From Thecaphora thlaspeos (Eukaryota > Basidiomycota > Ustilaginomycetes > Urocystidales > Glomosporiaceae): DNA of 64,000 nt. Under the pieces are notes generated by a model. The model made no database searches, was not told the DNA's origin, and was given only the letters and a program-made list of their open reading frames with translations. This document shows, one piece after another, positions 11,557 to 21,631 of the stretch. Location: NCBI GenBank assembly GCA_900291925.1, contig UWYS01000009.1:558001-622000 (forward strand), read 5' to 3'. A program made the translations under genes and the position numbers. The stretch's first letter is position 1. Every line of letters starts with the position of its first letter.

Positions 11557-12830
11557 ATGATCGCAACGCTAGCCTACTCTTCTGGTGTAGGCCTCACCAT
11601 CGCTTCGGCGGTCGGGCTGTATATGCTCCTTTCTGGTGAGTCCTGCCTTGCCTAGTCTGTCCAAAGCGACGATAGCACTTCAATCGAAGGCTTGCGAGGC
11701 TGACCATCCTCTCTTTTCGGTACTGCGACTGAATGCGATGCCCTCGCCGTATACCTCAGGGAGCGGAGAATCATTCAACCCCGGCCTGTTCCTCGAGGAG
11801 ACCAGCCCCTATGCCTGGGCCATGACGGGTATCGCTATGTGCATCGGTCTCAGTGTGATTGGAGCTGGATGGTGAGTGCATTGGCGTCTTTCAGGCTTTC
11901 CATCCTGCCGCAAGCGGGTGGCTAGGACTCTTTTCACTGACGGCAGCTGCCGGTCGGTCGTCCGCAACGTATCACCACGCAATCACAGGGGTATCTTCAT
12001 CACCGGCTCGTCCATCCTCGGTGCGGGCGTACGAGCGCCTCGTATCACGACAAAGAACCTCGTCAGGTGAGTGTGGGCGCGGACCCCTCCATCGCTGTGC
12101 ACACCCCTTGGTCCAGTACCTCGTCTAGGCAACATTGCAGAGAGCAACATGCTAACGTCATGCTTGCTACGCGCTCACAGTATCATCTTCTGCGAAGTCG
12201 TAGCCATCTACGGAGTCATCATGGCCATCGTCTTTTCCGCCAAGATCACAGGTAACCTCGACGGGGGATCAGATGGGCTTTGGACTCCAGACAACTACCT
12301 CACCGGTGAGCTTGCCGCCTCTCCCCTCCCCTGCTCCCCTCTCGGTCCTGGCTGGACACGACTGACCAGTCCTGTACCCTCTCGCTGCGCCAGGCCATCT
12401 TCTGTTCTGGGCCGGTATCGTGGTGGGAGCGTGCAACCTTTTCTGTGGTGTTGCGGTCGGTATCTCTGGCTCCAACGCCGCCATCGCCGACGCAGCGGAC
12501 GACCAGCTGTTCATCAAGGTTCTCATCATTTCAGTCTTTTCGTCCATCCTGGGTCTCTTTGGCATGATCGGTGAGTATGCACCTTGGGCGCTCCGTCAGG
12601 TGTGAGGCCAGGTTAAATCGACGTACTGACACATCACCTCGATCGCCTACCTCATCGACATTGTCGACATCTAGTCGGGTTGATCATGGTCAGTCCCTCC
12701 CTCTCTCCCTCTATTTCGATCGATCAACAGCGACCGATACTCAATCTCGACACCTTCCTTTCTCCGTCCGTCCTCTCTTCTTTGACTCGATTCGATCATA
12801 CAGACTGGACGTATCAACGACTTTTCCTAA
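11557..12830 (+). CDS. VMA16: V-type ATPase proteolipid subunit c'' (Vma16)
   Basis: Seven small exons: 11557-11635, 11760-11871, 11989-12066, 12181-12305, 12394-12570, 12675-12688, 12804-12830 (612 nt, 203 aa). All use GT-AG borders and the phases fit throughout. The product is a membrane-embedded proteolipid of the V0 ring with five hydrophobic segments, including the extra N-terminal helix typical of c''. The proton-binding glutamate is in the [16 protein letters not shown] helix, and the [14 protein letters not shown] loop is characteristic of this subunit. The C-terminus, [13 protein letters not shown], depends on a 14-nt sixth exon and a 27-nt last exon. It rotates protons into the vacuole, Golgi and endosome lumen. 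No other V-ATPase gene is nearby. Confidence 0.92.
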
Positions 12831-13292
12831 CCGGATCCCAATGTCACTCGACGCGTCGAGAAACATCACAGCCTTACTTCCGTCTTTTGGGAATGCACAT
12901 ACAATCTCTCTCTCTCTCTCTCTCCTCGCTAACGTGCCAAAGAAAAGATCCGATCGTCTTACCGCCAGAAGGCATACACGACCTAACCTCTCACCTCGAC
13001 CAGACTATTGAAAGAGACAAACACGAAAAGTCAAGCATGCACCGTCCAACCGTGGTATACGGTGTTTGGAAAGTTTGTTCGTTGCAAGCGAGATGGTGCA
13101 GCAGCGGGACAGGGGTAGAGTACGAGTTGAGATCGTAGCGTCCATACGGTCGCAGGAAGATATTAGAATACAGAGGATGGGGGGGGGGGATGTACGATGT
13201 CTGGGTAAAGGGACGAGAAAGAGAAGTATTCCAAACACAAAAGAGATAACGAGACGGAGACGGAGAGAGGGGGATTATGCATGCAGTCCTTG
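12831..13292. other. Convergent 3' intergenic region
   Basis: The 462 bp between the VMA16 stop and the stop of the membrane-protein gene hold a short (TC)n run at about 12906-12925, a G-run at about 13180-13188 and AT-richer stretches that fit 3' UTRs. No gene is apparent. Confidence 0.4.
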
Positions 13293-14880
13293 TTACCGTC
13301 TGCAAGGTAGGGCGAAGCCATCCGTAGGTCGTCGTGGCAAGAGGGGAGATGTGACTGGTTCCTCTTCGTCGTATGGTTCATGGTCGTGCTGGTGGATGTG
13401 TAACGCTTCGATGCGTTCCACACTACTGTTCCCACCTATCGATCGGCCGCTTTCGTATCCGCCTCCACCGCCGCCGCTACCGAAGTTGAAGCTGCTTCCG
13501 CCGCCCAAACTCGTCCCTCCCCCAGCGTTGCCGCCGCCACCGCTGCGCCCGATGCTGTCCTGGTGGTGCAGCGATTGGTTGAGCCCTATTGAAGATCCGC
13601 CAAAGATGCTGTTCCGTCCGCCCCAGCCGTCGCCGTTGTCGAGGTAGTCGTCCTCCAACTCTGTCGCCGCGGTCGCCATTGACGTCGTCGTCTGCATCCG
13701 TGACGGCACCGGCGGTCTGCGCTCGTTCAGTTCAAACGCCTGTCCCAACGCTGCACCACCGGTCGCATCGTTTGCGCCGAAGCCAGAGTAGCCCGGTGGG
13801 ACGACTCTCGAATTCATGCTCTCGCCGTACGACGGCAGCTCCCCGTCTGCCTCGTCCTCGGTCCGCCGCCACGTGCGGAAGTTCCGTCTTCTCCCGGACC
13901 GCGCCCTCGCACCGGCGGGCGACGACGAGCTGGGCGCCGGAGGCACCGGCGACAAGATCTGCAGGCCTGGCACCAGCTTTGCCATGTAGCCTCCTCCGGC
14001 CGGCGTGTAGTCCGGCGGGACGAGGCGCCTCGCTTCGTTCTGTCCGTCGCCCGCACTGCTATCATCCTGCCCGCCCTTTTCCGCCGACAGACGCTCCCTT
14101 CGCCGCCGCAACATCACCAGCACGACCAGACCTAGCAGCAGGCCGAGGAAGCCGGTGAGGACGCCGACGATGACGGGCACCTCGATGCTCCGGTTGCGCG
14201 GCGACGCGTCGTCGTCCTTGCTGTGCTTGGTATACCGCAGCGGGAGGCAGGCGGTATTGTTGCTCGGCGAGGGGCCGACCACGGCCGTGCCAAAGTGCAA
14301 TGCAGTGTCGAAGGGCGACGAGCCAAAGAAGTCTGTGACAAGGAAGATAGCCGTCTCGCCGCTCGGGAGCTCGACCTTGTCCCTGTCGAGCGAGCGGGCG
14401 AGAACGTAGTTGCAGCAACGGATCAAGGGGGAGGGAAGCGAGACAGAGCAATCTGGTGAGAAGGGAGAATCTTCGCGGCAACAGCGGCAATCGCGGAGGC
14501 TCAGCAAGCGATAGCGTGGACGGACACTTACCACGTCCAGTTGGCGGTGCCGGTCACCGGTACAAAGGCTCTCATGACGTTTGACATGCGCGAGGCTGGA
14601 TAGAAGGGGGCAGAGCATGTGCAGGGAGGCGGGACGTGAAGCGTTCAACGGGAGTCAGCAGTTGCGATCACAAGCGCGTGCGTGCAAGAGGACAAACAGG
14701 TGGGGAAGAAGGAAGCCACTCACCATCTTTTACGCCGATGGTGACGTTGCCCCTAGCCTCGATGGTAAAGGTGGCGGGCTCGCATTGCAGCAGCGTGGGG
14801 ATGGTGAGGTTGACGGCGCCAACGTTGCCGACGAGGACCGACGCTACCAGTGTCGCGATCGAGAGCGAGACCGGCAGCAT
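13293..14880 (-). CDS. Single-pass type I membrane protein with glycine-rich tail
   Basis: Three exons on the minus strand: 14880-14724, 14595-14532, 14382-13293 (1,311 nt, 436 aa). The frame opens upstream to 15015, but MLPVSLSIATLVASVLVG at 14880 is a clear signal peptide. An extracellular part of about 130 residues with several Asn-X-Thr/Ser sites follows. A transmembrane helix (VPVIVGVLTGFLGLLLGLVV) ends in RRRR, which fixes the cytoplasmic side. The tail of about 270 residues is Pro/Ser-rich, with PPGYSG-like and LPSYGES motifs, then poly-Gly/Ser, ending in an acidic His-rich stretch. Basidiomycetes carry many cell-surface proteins of this plan; I cannot assign a family or function. A sensor or wall-anchored role is only a guess. 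Confidence 0.75.
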
Positions 14881-17159
14881 GGCCGTGGATTCGAGGAGTG
14901 TTCCAGCGAAAGAGCGGACCCGCCGAGGGTAGAGCAGCGGATCAAGGCGGAGGCGCTGCCTCTGATTAGGGAAGCTAGCGTGGGCATGGGGCGGCGGCTG
15001 CCGCGTCTTTGACAAGGGCGAGCGCGGATCGAGCTACACCAGGCGGAGAGCTATTGCACTATGGACTGAAGCTCGAGACGAAATCGAACGAAGGCGAGAT
15101 TCGAGGCGACGGCGGGGCAGGCGTCGGTCGGAGAGGACCCCACAAGATCGGCGCGCCAAAGTTGAGAAGGCAAGGCAGCGCGAGAAGGCTGAGAGAAGCG
15201 AGGGCGATTAGATGTGCTGAGGAGGAAACGACGGAGCGGGCATGCTGGTGTGCCGCAGTGGCGAGCGACAGGGGATGATTGGCGCAGGCGGAGACGGGTC
15301 GGAGGTGGACTGTCGCAAGCGGGCGAAGGGAGAGCAGAAAGGAAGATGAGGAGGGAGGGATGATGAGATGATGAGGGCGGGTAGTCAAGAGGATTCGCAC
15401 GGGGAGGGATGATGGACGAGGGCGGCCTCTAAAGTGACGAGAGCGACTAGGGAAGGCAGAAAGAGAGATCTGCGTGTGACGGCAACGGCGAAGGCGAAGG
15501 CGACAACGCACACCGGTGGGCGGGTGTGTGGGTTGCTGCGGACGATTGGGCCGTGTGTCGAAGTTGTCGGGACTGAGTAGACTGCGGCGACAGGGTCGGT
15601 AAGCGTGCTGCTGCTGCTGCTGCTGGCAGACACGGAAGATCGACTCGAAGAAAAGAGTCGCCGTTGGCGGGAGAGGTGAGCGGTTTTGGCTGACTGTCGT
15701 TGGTGTGGTGTCCAGACGAGATAGAACGAGACGAGCAAGGATATGGTGAAGAGAGAGAGAGAGGGGGGCTGGCTGCCGGGTGAATGCGACACGGACAACG
15801 GAGACAAATGGTCGAACCCGATCGATACGAAGCAGGCGCGGCGGAGGGGAGAGGGGGTCAGTGAGGTTTAGGTGTCAGAGCTTAGGAGGAGAGGCAGCCG
15901 TCATCGAACGTATCGAGGCAGCCCACGCCAGCCCACGCCAGCCCACGCCAGGGGCCAGGCCAGGCCAGGCCAGGCCAGCCAGGCAAGGCCGTCACGCGCT
16001 CCGATGCCGGGGCGTCGGTCGGGCTGCGGGCTGCGGGCTGCGGGCTGCGGGCTGCATCGCTCGTCCACTAATTTAGTTTGGCTCCGCCAAACAAAAGGCC
16101 CGCAAGGCAGTCTAGAGCACAGCCGAGACCACCAGGGAGGCAGAGACACACAAATGGCGAAACTCTTACAGTTCACTGTCGGACCTTGCCGGACTACCGT
16201 CGGCTCCATCCGGCCAGCCAACCAGCAAACCACGGCTCAGCCCGATCGATGCGCGCCTACAGTACGTCGATGGTGCGACGCCACGCCACCTACAGCGTGC
16301 TGCGCCGCGGCTAACGCCCTGCTAGTTACAGTACAGTACAAAGAGAGGGTGGGGGTGCGGGTCGGCCGGCCCGGAATCCTCGCCGTCGCAGGCGGGGCGT
16401 AGCCGGACGCAAGCAAGGGGGACGGTCGACGCGCCGAAGCTTAGCTCACCATACTCTTGACTGTATGGCAGGTCGGCCGCAACAGAGTCCCGCTCGGGCT
16501 CGATGGAGCCTTTTGCCCACAAGTCCTTCCGCTCACCAACAACATCCACCACCACCACGACGGCGAGCAAGGATCGAGACGACAACGAGGCCGGGGCCGG
16601 GGGACAGTTCCATCACCCTTATCATCGCCTAACGTCAACGACCGTGTCATGGCCTCTCAGCTGCTCAGCATCATCCGCGGGCGCCCGTCGGGCCCGGCCC
16701 GGCCCGTGATGCGACGGGCAGCGCTGCAGTGCCACGCGACGAGGACCCAGCGGCATGCACGCTAAAAGGACAGCGAACCAGTTACGGTAGCTTGAACGCA
16801 TCCTGCCCTTTCCCGGCGACGCTTCGATCTGCTGCGTGCTTCTGCATGGCCGCAACTCTCCTCCCCCCCCCGTCGCCCGAGGCTTGGCAACGCGGCTGTC
16901 ACAAATCGCCCGTCCCATCTACAGTATCCGTGAACACCTGCACAGCCTTCTCACACCCAAAGATACATCGTGTACAGTACCATGTGCATGGTGCTTGGCG
17001 ACTCCCATCTCACACACGATGCTGCCTGTGCACGACAAACAAAACAAAACGAGCCCTTCTTGGCTCGTCGCGCAAACGACATCCGATGACAATCGAGAAA
17101 ATCTCATTTTCCCAGCACCGCACCACGACTCTCCCCCTCATCGCTCCAGAGCCGTCCCT
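14881..17159. other. Repeat-rich intergenic region
   Basis: The 2.3 kb between the membrane-protein gene and the VPS45 stop have no convincing gene. Short frames are Ser/Pro- or Arg-rich in conflicting phases. It contains GCCCACGCCA and GGCCA tandem repeats near 15919-15980, a GGGCTGC repeat at 16019-16055, a (CTG)n-like run near 15607-15625, and several TACAGTA motifs (16258, 16327, 16920, 16972). Confidence 0.45.
15919..16055. repeat. Three adjacent short tandem repeats
   Basis: Three copies of the 10-mer GCCCACGCCA (15921-15950) are followed by five or so GGCCA units (about 15953-15978). After a short unique spacer come about four to five units of GGGCTGC (16019-16055). All are perfect or nearly perfect and lie outside genes. 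Confidence 0.7.
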
Positions 17160-17732
17160 CTAGAAGCTCAACTGCACCGCTCCAATACTCAAGTTCAGCG
17201 CTGGTCCTCCTCCGCCACCCGTCCCGAGGTTCTGCGGCGGCTTCGTCACCTTGGCCTCAAACCTGCTCGCAGCATCCTGTACCATGTCGAGATACGTCGA
17301 GCTGTTATGTACCGTTGTTCCACCCAGCAAAAACCTCATCCCCGTCGCGCCTCCACCCGCATTCGTCGTGACGTTGGCGGCTCCGTGCTGATGCTGCGCA
17401 TTCAGCAGAGCGATCGTCCTTGCCTCTTCGTACGTCGTCCCTCCTACCATAAAGATGATGACGTCCTGCACCCTCTGTCCCCCGGTCCCATCTCCGTACT
17501 GTGATGCTATACCACCGATAAAGGGATAGCTCGTCTCTCGCAACCGACCGCGCACCAGCAGGTCGATCGTCTGTGAGACGTGTGGCGAGTGTTGCGTGTA
17601 GACGTTCTCCACCCCCTTCAAGCCCTTGATGGCGCTTCGACCGCGAGAGAAAAGGTTTTCGTTGGCAAACAGGTCGTCTTGTCTCTGCTCAGCGCCGGCC
17701 AGGTTGAGCATCACGAAGACGAGCTGGCATGG

Positions 17733-17801
<69 letters not shown>

Positions 17802-17808
17802 AAGAGAG

Positions 17809-17839
<31 letters not shown>

Positions 17840-19473
17840 AAGAGAGAGAGGGGTGCAGAGGTCAGGTCAGACTGCTGGACGTGTGAGGAAGGCAGGGCGA
17901 TCAGAGACTCACGGCGGCTCGAGACTCTGGCAGTCCGACCTTGAGCAGGCGTTGAACGAGCGGCTGGATCTGGTTGCCCGAAAACTTCTGGTAGCGCAGC
18001 GCGTACAGGATCGTCAGACGCAGCTTGGCGTCCTGCGATACCTTGTCCGAGTCGACCATCCCTTGGACCGCCTGCCAAGTTCCCCAAGCAGTGAAGGAGA
18101 CGAGGTCAGTCACGCTCCCAACCTGATCGGTCAAACCTGACTCTCCCTGCGTCTTGCTCGTGCTCACCTTGAGATCGTTGGCATGGCTCTCGACGCTAGC
18201 GAGGCTTTGCTCGAGCTCGCTGATCTGGAGCAGGCCGTCCTTTTCGACGCGCTTGCTCAGCTCGTCGAGCAGCGCGACGTGTTTGCTGACGTTGCCGCCT
18301 AGCTTGCGAAACTCAGGGTACTCTTCCACGAAGCGCTTCATGTCGGCGACCGTCTCGATCGTCGAGTTAGATGCAGTGCGCGACTGATACTCGAGTACGT
18401 ACTTCTTGATACTGGCGCCCAGATCGCCAAAGTTGTCGTAGAGGTTGGAGGCGAAGAAGGGGTCCTGGTCGGCGGACAGGACGATCTCCTGCGCGAAAGG
18501 GGTAGATGAGGCGCATAGTTGCGCGCGAGTGACGTGTCAGTCGTCGGTGGCAGCCAAGTCTGGGACCGTCCACATCCTCCTCATACTCACCTTGAGCTCC
18601 GGACGGATGCCGTCTGCGTCGCCGAGGCTGACTCTGCCGTTGTTGATGCCCAGCACCTCGTGCACCATGGCCTGGTAGGTCCACTGGACGAGCAGCGGCG
18701 TGACGGGGTCGTTGCGGCGGTCGAGGATGAGAAGCAGTGGCGGGACGTCTGTCCTGCGGAAGTCGAACAACTGAGGCTGACCGGTGTTGATCTGGTACTA
18801 CAGGCATGCGGAGGGTCACGTATAGGCGTCAGCATAGGGCGGTATTCTTCTCCGTCCCCTGGCCCAGGGTTGGAGTGCTCACGTGTACCTCTTCGCCGAG
18901 CTTCTTTGCCAGGGAGCTCATTCGCTCGTATCGTATGACGGGCTTCTTTTTGAGGCTGAGCAGGACCGCCATGAGCCCCTTTGTATGTTGGTCCAGGCTG
19001 GCCGGGTCCCATGCGTTTGGCGTGTCGCCCCAGATGCGTGCCGGGGGCGCGGCAAGATTGAAGGAGAAGAGGTCCGGGTTGACGGGCTGATAATCTGCAA
19101 AATACTCCTGTATCTCACTTATGAGCTCGTGTTCGTCCGCATCCGCCAGCGCCTCAATGTCGTGCTTCTGTAAGATGTTGGTGAAGTAAACGTGGTAGGA
19201 CTTGTAACGCGGTTGGCGGAGCTCTGCGGCGAGGGCGGATATGGATGCGGGCGTGGGTCGGAGGAGCGCGATGCAGCTGAGGTGGCGCATCCTGTCACGA
19301 TTCATGTTGTCTATGCGGTCTGTCAAGTAGACCTGGTGGCTGAGGAGCGCGGACTGAGTAAACGAGGTCGAGATGATGGGGGTGGTGTGCTGGTCGAGGA
19401 GTAGGACCTTTATGCCGGACGTCTGAGTGATGATGCGCTGGATGTAGGCCGAGATGGCCTTGACGACGTCCAT
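17160..19473 (-). CDS. VPS45: Vacuolar protein sorting Sec1/Munc18 protein Vps45
   Basis: Five minus-strand exons: 19473-18883, 18797-18591, 18488-18168, 18071-17913, 17723-17160 (1,842 nt, 613 aa), all phase 0. The N-terminus ([15 protein letters not shown]) and [20 protein letters not shown] match Vps45 of the SM family, as do [32 protein letters not shown] and the C-terminal [20 protein letters not shown]. Vps45 binds the syntaxin Tlg2/Pep12-type SNAREs and promotes fusion of Golgi-derived vesicles with endosomes. Intron 4 (17724-17912) contains a very long CT repeat on the coding strand. The C-terminus has a Gly-rich insertion ([12 protein letters not shown]). The gene is divergent from dynactin p25 across a 360-bp spacer. 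Confidence 0.94.
17731..17851. repeat. (GA)n/(AAAGAGAG)n microsatellite inside VPS45 intron 4
   Basis: About 120 bp of nearly pure GA on the plus strand, with regularly spaced AAAG interruptions in the right half. On the VPS45 coding strand it is a CT tract ending close to the CATGCCAG acceptor, so it acts as or extends the polypyrimidine tract of the intron. Confidence 0.9.
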
Positions 19474-19833
19474 GGTGGGAGGGTGATGCTTGCTGTCCCG
19501 GGGAAGGGGGAGGGGGGCAGCTAGAACTATGCGAAGCGGATCTGGAGGATGGGTGGTGGTGGTGGTAGAGGTCCTGGGGGATGTGGAGGATGCGGCGGGA
19601 AGGTGGAGGGAGCACAATAGGCGGGGCCGTGCACCCACGGCCGAGGCTGGACGCGAAAGAAAAAGGCGCCGCCGCCCCCGCCGTGGCTGGCCTTTTTGGA
19701 AGAAGCAGGGCCCTCTCCCTATTTCTCTTTTCTCTCTTCCTCTCCCACACCTTCCCTTCCACCCTCTGTTCTTCCTCTCGCCGCCCTCAGCATCTGCCTC
19801 CCTGGTCGCAAACCCAGAAGACTACCGCCCACC
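19474..19833. promoter_or_regulatory. Divergent promoter of VPS45 and dynactin p25
   Basis: 360 bp between the two start codons. The right half, towards the p25 gene, is strongly pyrimidine-rich (CTCTTTTCTCTCTTCC-type), typical of fungal leaders. The VPS45 side is GGTGGT-rich on the plus strand. No specific factor site can be named with confidence. Confidence 0.4.
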
Positions 19834-20592
19834 ATGCCGCAGCATCCTTCCAAGCTCATGCTCTACAACCCGGCAGAGTACATCCAGACCGCCATGACGG
19901 GCAACCAGGTCTCGAAGCGCTCCGTCATCCTCGGATCGGCCAATATCATCCTCGGCGGCAAGTGCATCCTACACCAGGGAGCTGTCATACGCGGAGACCT
20001 CAAACGCAGCCTTCCGGCGTCATCCTCCTCTTCTGCCGCCAACAAGGTCCCAGACGCGGCAGCAGCGACACCTGCAAAGGAGAAGCCGCCGCAGCAGACA
20101 ATCGTCGTCATGATCGGAAGGTACTGCCTCCTCGACGAAGGTTGCGTCATTCGGCCGCCCTACAAGACGTACAGAGGGTAAGCCATGGAGGTCTCGCCAG
20201 TTTTGTCACTCTAGGACATTTGTCCCGCCGACTAGCAGGCTGACGCTTCCCCCTTCCCCCACTCCTACGCACGCAGGCAATTCTCCTACTACCCGCTCAA
20301 GATCGGCGATCACGTCAGCATCGGTGCCAACAGCGTCGTCGAAGCGGCGGCCCTCGGGTCCCACATCGAAGTCGGCGCCAACTGCATCATCGGCCGCTTT
20401 GTCATCATCAAGGACTGCGTGCGCATCCTCGACGGCTCGGTCGTCGCGCCCAACACCGTGATACCGCCCTACTCGATATACGCAGGCAGTCCGGCCAAGC
20501 TGGTGGGCGAGCTGCCCGAGATGTTTCTCGAGAACTGCGAGGCAAAGCGCAAGGACTATTACAGGCGCTTCAAGCCAGCAACCGACAGATGA
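19834..20592 (+). CDS. Dynactin subunit p25 (DCTN5-like)
   Basis: Two exons, 19834-20177 and 20277-20592 (660 nt, 219 aa), donor GTAAGC and acceptor CGCAG, with the start in ACCATG context. The protein is a left-handed beta-helix of hexapeptide repeats, e.g. SANIILGGKCILHQGAVIRG and IGANSVVEAAALGSHIEVGA. The ending YAGSPAKLVGELPE is characteristic of p25/DCTN5. With p27, p62 and Arp11 it caps the pointed end of the dynactin filament and helps dynein bind early endosomes. An insertion of about 30 residues rich in Ser, Ala and Lys/Pro (near residues 55-85) loops out between two coils and makes the protein longer than the usual roughly 180-190 aa. Confidence 0.88.
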
Positions 20593-21631
20593 TCGCTCGT
20601 TGAGCACATGCCCCCTCGCCGCGCTCTCGGCCTTGATCTGCATTCTATTATACTCCCTTCGTCGCCAAGCCGTACCTCCCGGCAGCTTACTACCTGAACG
20701 ACACAGCAGATGTCCCGGCCGCATCTCAACCCTCTAACACCAAGCATCGCCACCCTTCGTGTGTTGCTGTATTTGTAACCCCCAACAACCACACAAGCTC
20801 GGATCCGTCTATGCCAGCGCAGCCCGGGCCGTTCTTGTGTTTTCCGGGTCAGCTCCGCTCGTCTAGAGTAGTGGAATGGCGCCGGGGGGGGGGGTACCGG
20901 GCCTGGGAACCGATAATTGTGTGTCTTCGGAGCTGGCTCCGTCCACCGACCCAAGGCGCGCGGGGCCTGAGGTAAGAGACCGGCAGGGCAGGGAGAGAGG
21001 CTTTGCCCATGCGAAGACACAGGAGGACCCTTGCGCATGGCCCGCCACGCCTGTCCCTCTCCGCCTCGCCCTGCCTGCCTGCCCGCCACGCTTGCTCCCA
21101 CCGTCGTGGAGGGCCCTTTTCGGTTGCTGCCGAAGGTCCCCTTGCTTGATGAGTGAGGAGAAACCTCGCCTAGCCTGCAGCTGCCTCGTTGGGGGGATCT
21201 CTCCGAGGCCGGCCTTCCAAGCAGCAGCGCTCTCGGCCACGCTGCTGGGGCCGCTGCCTGATGGAGCGTACGTGCATCAAGCTTTTTGGCCTGCCTTGGA
21301 TGCGTTGTTGGGCCCACGCCTACTCCAGCCTGTTGCCATCTTTTCGAGAGAGCTTCTGACCGCCCAACTCGCTCGCGTGCTGGCGTCACCTCTCACTGCG
21401 CCGCCTTCCGCCTTCCGCCTTCCGCCTTCCGCCTTCCGCCTTCCGCCTTCCGCCTTCTCCCTTCTCCCTTCTCCCTTCTCCCTTCTCCCTTCTCCCTTCT
21501 CCCTTCTCCCTTCCCCCTTCCCCCATCCCCGCAATTAGCGACACGATTACCTCACCTCACCTCACCTCACCTCACCTCACCTCACACCACCTCACACCAC
21601 CACCACCACCACCACCACCACCACCACATCG
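20593..21631. other. Intergenic region with long pyrimidine tandem repeats
   Basis: About 1 kb between the p25 gene and the first Zn2Cys6 regulator. The first 800 bp show no gene; open frames there are compositionally biased shadows. From about 21405 it becomes stacked pyrimidine repeats: CTTCCGC units, then CTTCTCC units to about 21530, then CCTCA units (about 21551-21590) and (CAC)n to about 21627. It precedes, and may contain, the unseen first exon of the regulator. Confidence 0.5.
21405..21628. repeat. Stacked CTTCCGC, CTTCTCC, CCTCA and CAC repeats
   Basis: Four pyrimidine-rich tandem repeats in sequence: about six CTTCCGC units, about eight CTTCTCC units, about six CCTCA units and about nine CAC/ACC units. 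Each is nearly perfect internally. They lie immediately upstream of the open frame of a Zn2Cys6 regulator. Confidence 0.85.

Noticed and set aside
13589..14158. Plus-strand open frame of 189 codons
   Set aside because: It is antisense to the glycine-rich tail of the membrane protein and is Arg/Ser/Pro-rich with no motif.
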